Shown here: piece by piece, positions 1 to 5,691 of the stretch
Position numbering within the stretch: position 1 is the first letter of the stretch
How the letters are laid out: each line of letters starts with the position of its first letter
Assembly (NCBI GenBank): GCA_003152275.1
Contig: PLZU01000098.1
Span: forward strand, 1-35,136
Origin: Actinomycetota bacterium
Lineage (GTDB): Bacteria > Actinomycetota > Thermoleophilia > Gaiellales > Gaiellaceae
DNA: 35,136 nt
Reading direction: 5' to 3'
Program-made: the position numbers and the translations under genes
Notes under the pieces: generated by a model
The model's database searches: none
The model's input: only the letters and a program-made list of their open reading frames with translations
Told to the model about the DNA's origin: nothing

Positions 1-438
1 CCGACGATCAACTCCTACAAGCGCTTCGCCGCGGGCAGCTGGGCTCCAACGACGCTCGCCTGGGGCTACGACAACCGCACGTGCGGCTTCCGCATCGTCG
101 GGCACGGCAAGGCGCTGCGCGCAGAGACCCGCATCCCCGGCGCCGACGCGAATCCATACCTCGCGTTCGCAGCGCTGCTCGCCGCCGGTCTATACGGCAT
201 CGAGCAGAAGCTCGAGCTCGGGCCGGCATTCGAGGGGAATGCGTACGAGTCCGACGTCGAGCGCTTCCCGCACACGCTGCGCGAGGCGATCGCGCGGCTC
301 GAGGGCGGTACGGTTGCGCGGCAGCTGCTCGGCGACGAGGTGGTCGACCATTACCTGAACTACGCGCGCACCGAGCAGCGGCTCTTCGACGGGACAGTCA
401 CCTGCTACGAGCGGGAGCGGATGTTCGAACGTGGCTAA
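1..438 (+). CDS. Glutamine synthetase family protein (gamma-glutamylpolyamine synthetase-like), 3' part
   Basis: This is the C-terminal 145 residues of a GS-fold ligase; the 5' part lies outside the window. The reading frame shows the catalytic-domain blocks NSYKRF, WAPTTLAWGYDNRT, a substrate-binding RAETRIPGADANPYLAFAA segment and the usual helical tail. Glutamine synthetases ligate ammonia to glutamate; the PuuA branch ligates polyamines or other amines instead. The next genes encode a gamma-glutamyl hydrolase, an aldehyde dehydrogenase and an SDR, so I infer the amine-ligating (PuuA-like) role rather than ammonia assimilation. The stop TAA overlaps the GTG start of the next gene, which points to translational coupling. 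The ammonia-versus-amine choice cannot be settled from this fragment because the N-terminal substrate loop is missing. Confidence 0.85.
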   Translation, partial: PTINSYKRFAAGSWAPTTLAWGYDNRTCGFRIVGHGKALRAETRIPGADANPYLAFAALLAAGLYGIEQKLELGPAFEGNAYESDVERFPHTLREAIARLEGGTVARQLLGDEVVDHYLNYARTEQRLFDGTVTCYERERMFERG

Positions 439-1147
439 ACCGCTCGTCGGTATCACGACCTATGTCGAGAACGCAAGCTGGGGGAGCTGGCAGCTCGAAG
501 CGGCGTTGATCCCGTACGACTACGTACGCGCGGTCGAACGCGCCGGCGCGCGCGCGCTGCTCGTGCCGCCGAGCGCCGAAGGAGTGGAGGAGACGCTCGA
601 TGCGCTCGACGGCCTCGTGCTCTCCGGCGGCAACGATCTCGACCCTGATTCGTACGGCGCCGAGGCGCATCAGGAGACAAACGGGACGCGGCCCGAGCGC
701 GACCGCGGCGAGCTCGCGCTGCTCGAAGGCGCGCTCGCGCGTGACCTGCCCGTGCTCGCGGTCTGCCGCGGCTTCCAGGTCCTGAACGTCGCGCGTGGCG
801 GCGACCTCGTGCAGCACCTGCCGGACGTCGTCGGCAGCGAGCAGCATCGTGAGGTCAAAGGCGTCTTCTCGGAGCACGGTGTGAAGATCGACGAGTCGTC
901 GCGACTCGGCTCGGTCCTCGGCGATAACGCGCCGGTGAAGTCGCACCATCATCAGGGCGTCGGCCGGGTCGGCGACGGCCTCGTCGAGGTCGCATGGGCC
1001 GACGACGGCACGATCGAGGCGCTCGAAGATCCGGAGCGGCGGTTCGCAATCGGCGTGCTCTGGCATCCGGAGGCGGGGGAGGATCAGAAGCTCTTCGACG
1101 CACTCGTCGCCGAGGCGCGCGCCTATCGAGAGGAGCGTCGGAAATAA
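431..1147 (+). CDS. puuD: Gamma-glutamyl-gamma-aminobutyrate hydrolase family (PuuD-like class I amidotransferase)
   Basis: A 238-aa cytoplasmic peptidase C26/class I glutamine-amidotransferase-fold hydrolase. It carries the nucleophile elbow AVCRGFQVLNV (Cys112), the GGNDLDP substrate loop near residues 67-73, the SHHHQGV segment near 171-177 and the catalytic pair GVLWHPE (His212, Glu214). PuuD-type enzymes release glutamate from gamma-glutamyl-GABA, ending the Puu putrescine pathway. The GTG at 431 is inside the end of the upstream ligase gene (8-base overlap) and follows a GGGAGCGG Shine-Dalgarno-like stretch about ten bases away. The length is close to the family norm. Its place between a GS-type ligase and an aldehyde dehydrogenase strongly supports the pathway; the exact amine substrate is unknown. 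An alternative is the related peptidase C26 group of unknown substrate. Confidence 0.85.
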   Translation: MAKPLVGITTYVENASWGSWQLEAALIPYDYVRAVERAGARALLVPPSAEGVEETLDALDGLVLSGGNDLDPDSYGAEAHQETNGTRPERDRGELALLEGALARDLPVLAVCRGFQVLNVARGGDLVQHLPDVVGSEQHREVKGVFSEHGVKIDESSRLGSVLGDNAPVKSHHHQGVGRVGDGLVEVAWADDGTIEALEDPERRFAIGVLWHPEAGEDQKLFDALVAEARAYREERRK

Positions 1148-1152
1148 GTACG

Positions 1153-2493
1153 GTGCTCAACCCGGCGACCGAGGAGCCGCTCGCCGAGCTCGAGTCTGCG
1201 GGCGTCGAGGAGACCGACGCGGCAGTCGCGCGCGCGAAGGCCGCCTATCCCGCGTGGCGCGCAGTCGCCCCTTCCGATCGCGCCCGTTTGCTGCGCCGCC
1301 TCGCGACGCTCGTCGAAGAGCACCACGAGGAGCTTTCGCGGATCGAGTCCCGCAACGTCGGCAAGCCGATCAGCGGCGCGCGCGGCGAGGTCGGCATGGT
1401 CGCGCAGGTCTTCCACTTCTACGCCGGCGCGGTCGACAAGTTCTACGGGGAAACCATTCCCGTTGCCGGCGGTGTCGACATGACGTTCCGCGAGCCGCTT
1501 GGCGTCGTCGGCCTGATCACGCCGTGGAACTTCCCGTTGAACATCGCCTCGTGGAAGCTTGGGCCTGCGCTCGCGTGCGGCAACACCGTCGTGCTCAAGC
1601 CGGCCGAGCTGACACCGCTCTCGTCGATGCGCCTCGGCGAGCTCGCACTCGAGGCCGGCGTTCCTGAAGGCGTCGTCAATGTCGTCGTCGGCAAAGGCTC
1701 CGTCGTCGGGCAGCGCTTGATCGAGCACCCTGACGTCGCGAAGATCGGCTTCACCGGCTCGACCGAGGTGGGGCAACTCGTGATGCAGGGCGCGGCGAGC
1801 ACGATCAAGCGCGTCACGCTCGAGCTCGGCGGCAAGTCGGCGAACATCGTCTTCGCGGACGCGGATCTCGAGAAGGTGGCGGCGACCGCCCCGTACGCGG
1901 TGTTCGACAACGCGGGGCAGGACTGCTGCGCGCGCTCGCGCATCCTCGTCGAGCAGAGCGCCTACGACCGCTTCGCCGAGCTGCTCGTCGAGGCGACGCG
2001 CGCGATGAAAGTGGGCGACCCCGAGGACGATGCGACCGAGATGGGCCCGCTCATCTCGGCGCAGCACCGGGAGACGGTCGCGAGCTTCGTCGAGTCCGAG
2101 CCGCTCTTCCGCGGCGACGTGCCGAACGGCAAGGGCTTCTGGTACCCCGCGACGGTCGTCGAAGCACGGCCGGAGGACCGGATCGCGCGCGAAGAGGTCT
2201 TCGGCCCGGTCGCGGCGCTGATCCCGTTCGCCGACGAGGCTGAGGCGATCCGGATCGCGAACGACTCGAACTACGGGCTTTCAGGCTCAATCTGGACGCG
2301 CGACGGCGGGCGTGCGCTCCGCGTCGCGCGCGCGGTCGAGACCGGCGTGCTGTCGATCAACTCGAATTCGTCCGTCCGGCCTTCGACGCCGTTCGGCGGT
2401 TTCAAGCAGAGCGGCTTCGGTCGCGAGCTCGGCATGCACGCGCTTCACGGCTACAGCGAAGTGAAGAACGTCTACTACTCGACGGAGGGCTAA
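1153..2493 (+). CDS. NAD(P)-dependent aldehyde dehydrogenase
   Basis: A class 3-type ALDH superfamily enzyme of about 446 aa, oxidising an aldehyde to a carboxylate. Visible motifs are TPWNFP (Asn126 of the catalytic site), the TGSTEVG cofactor loop near 201-207, the general-base motif LELGGKS (Glu224) and the nucleophile motif NAGQDCCA (Cys258). In this operon it probably acts like PuuC, oxidising a gamma-glutamyl-amino-aldehyde. I chose GTG 1153, five bases after the puuD stop and about 16 bases after AGGAG; the frame stays open upstream inside puuD, but that part does not look coding. The protein is short for the family: the first 15-25 residues are missing, and the segment after MGPLISAQHR is trimmed by roughly 15 residues. 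Both core catalytic residues are intact, so it is probably functional. Confidence 0.88.
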   Translation: MLNPATEEPLAELESAGVEETDAAVARAKAAYPAWRAVAPSDRARLLRRLATLVEEHHEELSRIESRNVGKPISGARGEVGMVAQVFHFYAGAVDKFYGETIPVAGGVDMTFREPLGVVGLITPWNFPLNIASWKLGPALACGNTVVLKPAELTPLSSMRLGELALEAGVPEGVVNVVVGKGSVVGQRLIEHPDVAKIGFTGSTEVGQLVMQGAASTIKRVTLELGGKSANIVFADADLEKVAATAPYAVFDNAGQDCCARSRILVEQSAYDRFAELLVEATRAMKVGDPEDDATEMGPLISAQHRETVASFVESEPLFRGDVPNGKGFWYPATVVEARPEDRIAREEVFGPVAALIPFADEAEAIRIANDSNYGLSGSIWTRDGGRALRVARAVETGVLSINSNSSVRPSTPFGGFKQSGFGRELGMHALHGYSEVKNVYYSTEG

Positions 2494-3267
2494 GTGGCGG
2501 GTCGTCTGGACGGCAAGGTCTGCGTGATCACGGGTGCAGGCGGAGGCATGGGCGCCGACGCGGCGGAGGTGTTCACGAACGAGGGAGCAAAGGTCTGCGT
2601 CGCCGACATCGACGAGGCCGCGGCGAAGAAGGTCGCCGACGGCGTGGGCGGGCTCGCGGTGCAGGTCGACGTGTCGGACGACGCCTCGGTGCAAGCGATG
2701 TACAAGGCGGCGAGCGGCGAGTTCGGCGGCATCGATGTCCTTTACAACAACGCGGGCATCTCGCCGGCCGACGACGACTCGATTCTCGACACCGGCCTCG
2801 ATGCGTGGGAGCGCGTGCAGGCCGTGAACACGCGCGGCGTCTTCCTCTGCTGCAAGTACGGCATTCCGTATCTGCTCGAACGCGGCGGCGGCTCAGTGAT
2901 CAACGTCGCGTCGTTCGTTGCGCTCGTCGGCGCTGCGACGTCGCAGATCTCGTATACGGCCTCGAAGGGAGCGGTGCTCTCGATGAGCAAGGAGCTCGGC
3001 GTTCAGTTCGCACGGCAGGGTGTGCGCGTAAACGCGCTCTGCCCGGGCCCCGTCGAGACGCCGCTCCTGCTGCGCATCTGGAGCGAGAAGCCCGGCGCTG
3101 CCGAGCGCCGCCTCGTGCACGTGCCGATGGGGCGGATGGCAAAGCCACGCGAGATCGTGAACGCGGCGCTCTTCCTTGCTAGCGACGAGTCGTCGTACGT
3201 GAATGCGGCGACGTTCCTCGTGGACGGCGGGCTCACGGCGGCATATGTCACGCCTGAAGGTGCCTGA
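2494..3267 (+). CDS. Short-chain dehydrogenase/reductase (SDR), operon 3' gene
   Basis: A 257-aa classical SDR. The Rossmann motif TGAGGGMG is at 13-20, NNAG at 85-88, and the catalytic Ser140, Tyr154 and Lys158 sit in NVAS and SYTASKG. The C-terminal segment SYVNAATFLVDGGLTA is typical of tetrameric SDRs. The GTG start follows the aldehyde dehydrogenase stop with no gap, and GGAGGG lies four bases before it, so the genes are co-translated. The substrate is unknown; by context it may reduce or oxidise a hydroxy or keto intermediate of amine breakdown. The stop codon lies inside the left arm of the perfect inverted repeat at 3259-3291. Confidence 0.88.
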   Translation: MAGRLDGKVCVITGAGGGMGADAAEVFTNEGAKVCVADIDEAAAKKVADGVGGLAVQVDVSDDASVQAMYKAASGEFGGIDVLYNNAGISPADDDSILDTGLDAWERVQAVNTRGVFLCCKYGIPYLLERGGGSVINVASFVALVGAATSQISYTASKGAVLSMSKELGVQFARQGVRVNALCPGPVETPLLLRIWSEKPGAAERRLVHVPMGRMAKPREIVNAALFLASDESSYVNAATFLVDGGLTAAYVTPEGA

Positions 3268-3291
3268 CACCGCTTTTCGGTGTCAGGCACC
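3259..3291. repeat. Perfect 14-bp inverted repeat overlapping the SDR stop codon
   Basis: Left arm GGTGCCTGACACCG (3259-3272), loop CTTTT, right arm CGGTGTCAGGCACC (3278-3291), with no mismatch. The SDR TGA lies within the left arm. It could act as a terminator for the preceding operon, but no T-run follows the right arm. The sharp palindrome also looks like a dispersed REP-type element that has landed at a gene end. There is only one copy in this window. Confidence 0.75.
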
Positions 3292-3316
3292 GCTTGTGCT
3301 CTGCCGATAAGGGAGC

Positions 3317-3712
3317 ATGTCGAAAATGCTTGCGCTCGGCGGGGGCGCGCTCGTCGGCATCGCCTGCTTCCTACCGCTCCTCTCGCTGACCATCACGTTC
3401 GGCGCGCTCCAGAGCTCCGGCAACGTGCACGCGACCGACCTCACGTCGGGCAAGGTCGCTCTCGTGCTCGCCTTCGCCTCGCTCCTCCTCGCGGTGATCG
3501 ACATCCGTGGGGGCGACGGGACGTACCGGCGCCCGGCAGCTGCCTGCGCGATCGTCGGCGCCGCGATCGTCGTCTACAAGAGCTGGACGCTGACGTCGAA
3601 GGTGAACGGCGCCGGAGTGAGCTTCGCGCACGTGTCGATGGGCGTTGGCATGTGGGTCGCGCTGATCGGTGGCGGCGTCGCCCTCGCAAGCGACTTCGTC
3701 GGCCGCGAGTAG
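3317..3712 (+). CDS. Small four-helix membrane protein, function unknown
   Basis: A 131-aa protein with about four hydrophobic segments, near residues 5-27, 44-62, 75-90 and 104-125. A basic stretch, DIRGGDGTYRRP, separates the second and third segments, and the protein ends in a short polar tail. ATG 3317 is preceded by AAGGGAG five or six bases upstream. I do not recognise a family. It is transcribed alone, starting shortly after the palindrome that ends the amine operon and converging on the cupredoxin-like gene. It is probably an inner-membrane protein. Confidence 0.7.
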   Translation: MSKMLALGGGALVGIACFLPLLSLTITFGALQSSGNVHATDLTSGKVALVLAFASLLLAVIDIRGGDGTYRRPAAACAIVGAAIVVYKSWTLTSKVNGAGVSFAHVSMGVGMWVALIGGGVALASDFVGRE

Positions 3713-3716
3713 CGGA

Positions 3717-3738
3717 TCGGGCTTGCCGCGCGGCCCGA
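3717..3738. terminator. Possible bidirectional terminator hairpin
   Basis: Arms TCGGGC (3717-3722) and GCCCGA (3733-3738) flank a GC-rich ten-base loop, just after the stop of the small membrane protein and before the stop of the convergent cupredoxin-like gene. There is no clear T-run. Confidence 0.35.
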
Positions 3739-3759
3739 CCAGCTACTCACGCGGCGTGC

Positions 3760-4119
3760 TTAGCTCTTACGGATCGTGAACACGCCTTTCTTCACCGTCG
3801 AGTGCGCAGCAACGCACGCGTACCTGTAGGCGCCCGGGCGGCCGAAGTTGGCCACGAGGGTTGATTCCTGGTGCGGCTTGATCAACCCGGACTTGAACTT
3901 CGCGGAGATGTCGAAGCCGTGGGAGACGCTGCCGTTGTTGATGATGTGGAACACGATCCTCGTGTTCCGGTGGCTGACCGACGTGTAGCCGAGGACGCAG
4001 CTGCTGTTCGTCATCGTGACGCTGACCTCGAGAGACAGCGCCGGACGGGCGAATGCTGGGGCGGCCAGGAGCGCGGCGACGGTCGCCGTGAGCAGTGCCA
4101 CACCGATGTGGACTCGCAT
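3760..4119 (-). CDS. Secreted cupredoxin-like protein
   Basis: A 119-aa protein with a cleavable signal peptide (MRVHIGVALL through ~Ala24) followed by one beta-sandwich domain. The end, GAYRYACVAAHSTVKKGVFTI, matches the closing strand of plastocyanin/azurin-type cupredoxins. It has a possible first copper ligand His67 (VSHGFD) plus Cys102 and His106. The residue aligned with the axial Met of azurin (HSALMKG in azurin, HSTVKKG here) is Lys110, so a normal type-1 copper site is doubtful. Cys41 could instead form a disulfide with Cys102. The start is fixed by GGGAGGAG about five bases before ATG. It likely works outside the membrane as an electron carrier or a structural Ig-like protein; the partner is unknown. 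Confidence 0.72.
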   Translation of the reverse strand: MRVHIGVALLTATVAALLAAPAFARPALSLEVSVTMTNSSCVLGYTSVSHRNTRIVFHIINNGSVSHGFDISAKFKSGLIKPHQESTLVANFGRPGAYRYACVAAHSTVKKGVFTIRKS

Positions 4120-4178
4120 AGGACTCCTCCCAGAGTCGATTTCTCGATCACCGGGTCTATGCCCGGTCGGAGGACTCG

Positions 4179-4634
4179 CTACTCGTTGCCGACGACCTGG
4201 ACGAGCCAGCGCCGGTCGCGCTCGCGGTCCAGCTCGATGAAGAGCACGCGCTGCCAGGTGCCAAGCTGCAGCTCGCCCTCCCGCACCGGAACCGACTCGC
4301 CTGCGGTACCGAGCAGCATTGCCATGCAATGCGAGTGGCCGTTGCCCTGTTCCATGTCCTCGGGGCAGATGTTCTCGGTGCGGCGGTCGAAGTCGTCGTG
4401 CGCGTAGTAGCTCTCGGTCGGCACGAGCCGGCGTAGGAGCTCGGCGAAGTCCTCGAGGAAGCCCGTCTCGAACTCGTTGACGCGCACACAGCAGGTGGTG
4501 TGCGGCGAGTACACACAGGCGATGCCTTGCTGGATTCCGCTCTCCCGAACGGCGGTCTGCACGTCTTCGGTGATGTCGGTGACCGTCAGGCCGCCGGACG
4601 TCCGGAGTGTCGTTTCGCGCTGGAAGACTTTCAC
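4179..4634 (-). CDS. yjbQ: YjbQ/UPF0047 family (secondary thiamine-phosphate synthase) enzyme
   Basis: A 151-aa cytoplasmic protein of the YjbQ family, close to the usual 130-140 aa. Conserved blocks are YSPHTTCCVRVNE, HDDFDRRTENICPEDMEQGNGHSHC and the final GELQLGTWQRVLFIELD plus WLVQVVG. The histidines in the second block form the family's presumed metal or phosphate site. Family members show weak thiamine-phosphate synthase activity; their true role is unclear. It is transcribed singly from the minus strand, with 59 bases to the cupredoxin-like gene downstream, so the two might share a message. The start codon is the ATG at 4634. Confidence 0.88.
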   Translation of the reverse strand: MKVFQRETTLRTSGGLTVTDITEDVQTAVRESGIQQGIACVYSPHTTCCVRVNEFETGFLEDFAELLRRLVPTESYYAHDDFDRRTENICPEDMEQGNGHSHCMAMLLGTAGESVPVREGELQLGTWQRVLFIELDRERDRRWLVQVVGNE

Positions 4635-4697
4635 GGGAGCATTCTGCTCGATGGAGACCCGGGTTCAACCGGAGAACCGGCTAGCTCAGCAGAATCT

Positions 4698-4714
4698 GCA
4701 GCGCGTTACGCTGC
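4698..4714. repeat. 6-bp stem hairpin upstream of tRNA
   Basis: GCAGCG (4698-4703), loop CGTTA, CGCTGC (4709-4714). It ends nine bases before the tRNA and covers the place where its -10 box would be (TACGCT 4707-4712). It may be coincidental. Confidence 0.3.
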
Positions 4715-4722
4715 GCTCCAGC

Positions 4723-4796
4723 GGGCCCGTAGCTCAGTTGGTCAGAGCAGGGGACTCATAATCCCTTGGTCCCTGGTTCGAGTCCAGGCGGGCCCA
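4723..4796 (+). tRNA. tRNA with CAT anticodon (Ile2 or elongator Met)
   Basis: A complete 74-base cloverleaf. The acceptor is GGGCCCG/CGGGCCC with discriminator A4796. The D stem is GCTC/GAGC, and the anticodon stem GGGGA/TCCCT has loop CTCATAA (anticodon CAT at 4757-4759). The T stem is CCTGG/CCAGG with loop TTCGAGT. The 3' CCA is not encoded. It is not the initiator type, because the anticodon stem lacks the three consecutive G:C pairs next to the loop. C4:G69 and C5:G68 are both present, which are recognition elements of the lysidine synthase TilS in E. coli tRNA-Ile2. I therefore lean to tRNA-Ile(CAU), with elongator tRNA-Met the alternative. Confidence 0.92.
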
Positions 4797-4816
4797 TCCG
4801 AAAACGAGGCCTGAGC

Positions 4817-5017
4817 TCAGCGCAGCAGCCGAAGGTCTGCTCTTGGGTACCGTTTGCTGCCGCCGGTGTCGAGGAGTACGAGTATGTGCTCGTCCTCGGT
4901 TCGGTAGAAGCCGATCACCTCGCCGACGCGTCCGTCGGGGACGCGGACGCGATTGTGGCGCGCGACTGCCGGCAGGCCGGCGGGGGCGGGCGGCGGTCCT
5001 GCGTCGAGTGGCGTCAC
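4817..5017 (-). CDS. Small (66 aa) SH3-barrel-like hypothetical protein
   Basis: A 66-aa product with a proline-rich head followed by HNRVRVPDGRVGEVIGFYR and a strand-rich tail ending ADLRLLR. The pattern of Gly/Val strands with a GRVGEV turn resembles KOW/SH3-type small barrels, but no family is certain. The start is GTG 5017, supported by AGGAG seven bases upstream. The frame is open much further upstream, but that part is arginine-rich and looks non-coding. It is convergent to the tRNA and divergent from the SSI-like gene. Confidence 0.6.
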   Translation of the reverse strand: MTPLDAGPPPAPAGLPAVARHNRVRVPDGRVGEVIGFYRTEDEHILVLLDTGGSKRYPRADLRLLR

Positions 5018-5113
5018 TGGTCGGCTCCTGTGTGGGTGATGTCTTAGGTCAAACGCCTGAGGGTCTCCGGGAGGTACTGCTAGCCTCGGCAGATCGCGCT
5101 GAGGATTGCTCTC

Positions 5114-5494
5114 ATGCTCGTCGCTGCGGTTTTGCTCGGGGCCGGCGCGTCTTACGGGGCGGTTCCGCCTGCGACACAGCTCTCGATCGTCGTCTACCCA
5201 AACGGCATCGGCGCTGCGGGCGTGCAGCGCTACGTGCTTCGCTGCGGGCCGGCCGCCGGGACCGTCCCGCATCCGCTGCTCGCCTGCCGGGCGCTCGCCA
5301 AGCTCGCACATCCGTTTGCGCCGACGCCACCGGGGACGTACTGCACGGACATCGCCATCGGGCCCCAGGAGGCGACGGTGAAGGGACGCCTGCGCGGCGC
5401 GCTCGTCAACGCCCACCTGTCGGTTCAGGGCGGCTGCGAGATCGAGCGCTGGCGCCGCGTGGCCGCAGTCGTTCCGGGCTTTGTAGGCCGCTGA
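5114..5494 (+). CDS. Subtilisin inhibitor-like (SSI family, I16) secreted protein
   Basis: A 126-aa secreted protein: a short signal peptide (MLVAAVLLGAGASYG) and one domain that follows the Streptomyces subtilisin inhibitor pattern. Four cysteines at 44, 58, 77 and 108 give spacings of 14 and 31 residues. SSI has 15 and 30 between its disulfide pairs (Cys35-Cys50, Cys71-Cys101). The blocks YVLRCGPAAGT, ACRALA, TVKGRLRG and the final VVPGF align with SSI's TLTCxP..GTHP, ACADLA, TVDGVWQG and SVFAF. In SSI the reactive bond is two residues after the third cysteine (Met73-Val74); the same position here is Asp79-Ile80, an unusual acidic P1. The gene lies upstream of the sedolisin protease on the same strand, so the protease is a candidate target. 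No strong ribosome-binding site is seen. Confidence 0.75.
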   Translation: MLVAAVLLGAGASYGAVPPATQLSIVVYPNGIGAAGVQRYVLRCGPAAGTVPHPLLACRALAKLAHPFAPTPPGTYCTDIAIGPQEATVKGRLRGALVNAHLSVQGGCEIERWRRVAAVVPGFVGR

Positions 5495-5496
5495 TC

Positions 5497-5526
5497 TTGA
5501 CAAGTCCGCCGCCGCAGTTCTAGGTT
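5497..5526 (+). promoter_or_regulatory. Predicted sigma70-type promoter for the sedolisin gene
   Basis: A consensus -35 TTGACA (5497-5502), an 18-base spacer and TAGGTT (5521-5526). It overlaps the end of the SSI-like gene only by a few bases downstream of its stop. It implies a leader of about 160 bases before ATG 5692. The leader contains a 7-bp pairing CCCGTCG (5617-5623) / CGACGGG (5645-5651) and a strong ribosome-binding site GGGAGGAAGGGG at 5673-5684. Confidence 0.6.
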
Positions 5527-5691
5527 CCAGTGAGTCGCGCGATCGCGCGGCCCGACGCGGGGAGAGGCTTCGGCATTTCGGAAACCGCTTCTCGTTTGCT
5601 CGCTCGTCCCCGGCGGCCCGTCGGTTTGGTTCGGCGATTTGCGTCGACGGGTGGCTGACGGCCCGCGCCGCAGGGAGGAAGGGGAAGTCGA

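Noticed and set aside
994-1152. N-terminal extension of the aldehyde dehydrogenase into puuD
   Set aside because: The 53 extra residues are Arg/Gly-rich and overlap the end of puuD; homology begins at LNPATEEP.
3760-4668. 302-aa version of the cupredoxin-like protein
   Set aside because: The extra N-terminal part is an antisense-like reading over yjbQ in another frame. The signal peptide and GGGAGGAG site mark ATG 4119 as the start.
5495-5691. Known riboswitch (cyclic dinucleotide, cobalamin or similar) in the sedolisin leader
   Set aside because: I found no recognisable core motif of these classes; only generic GC-rich pairing is visible.
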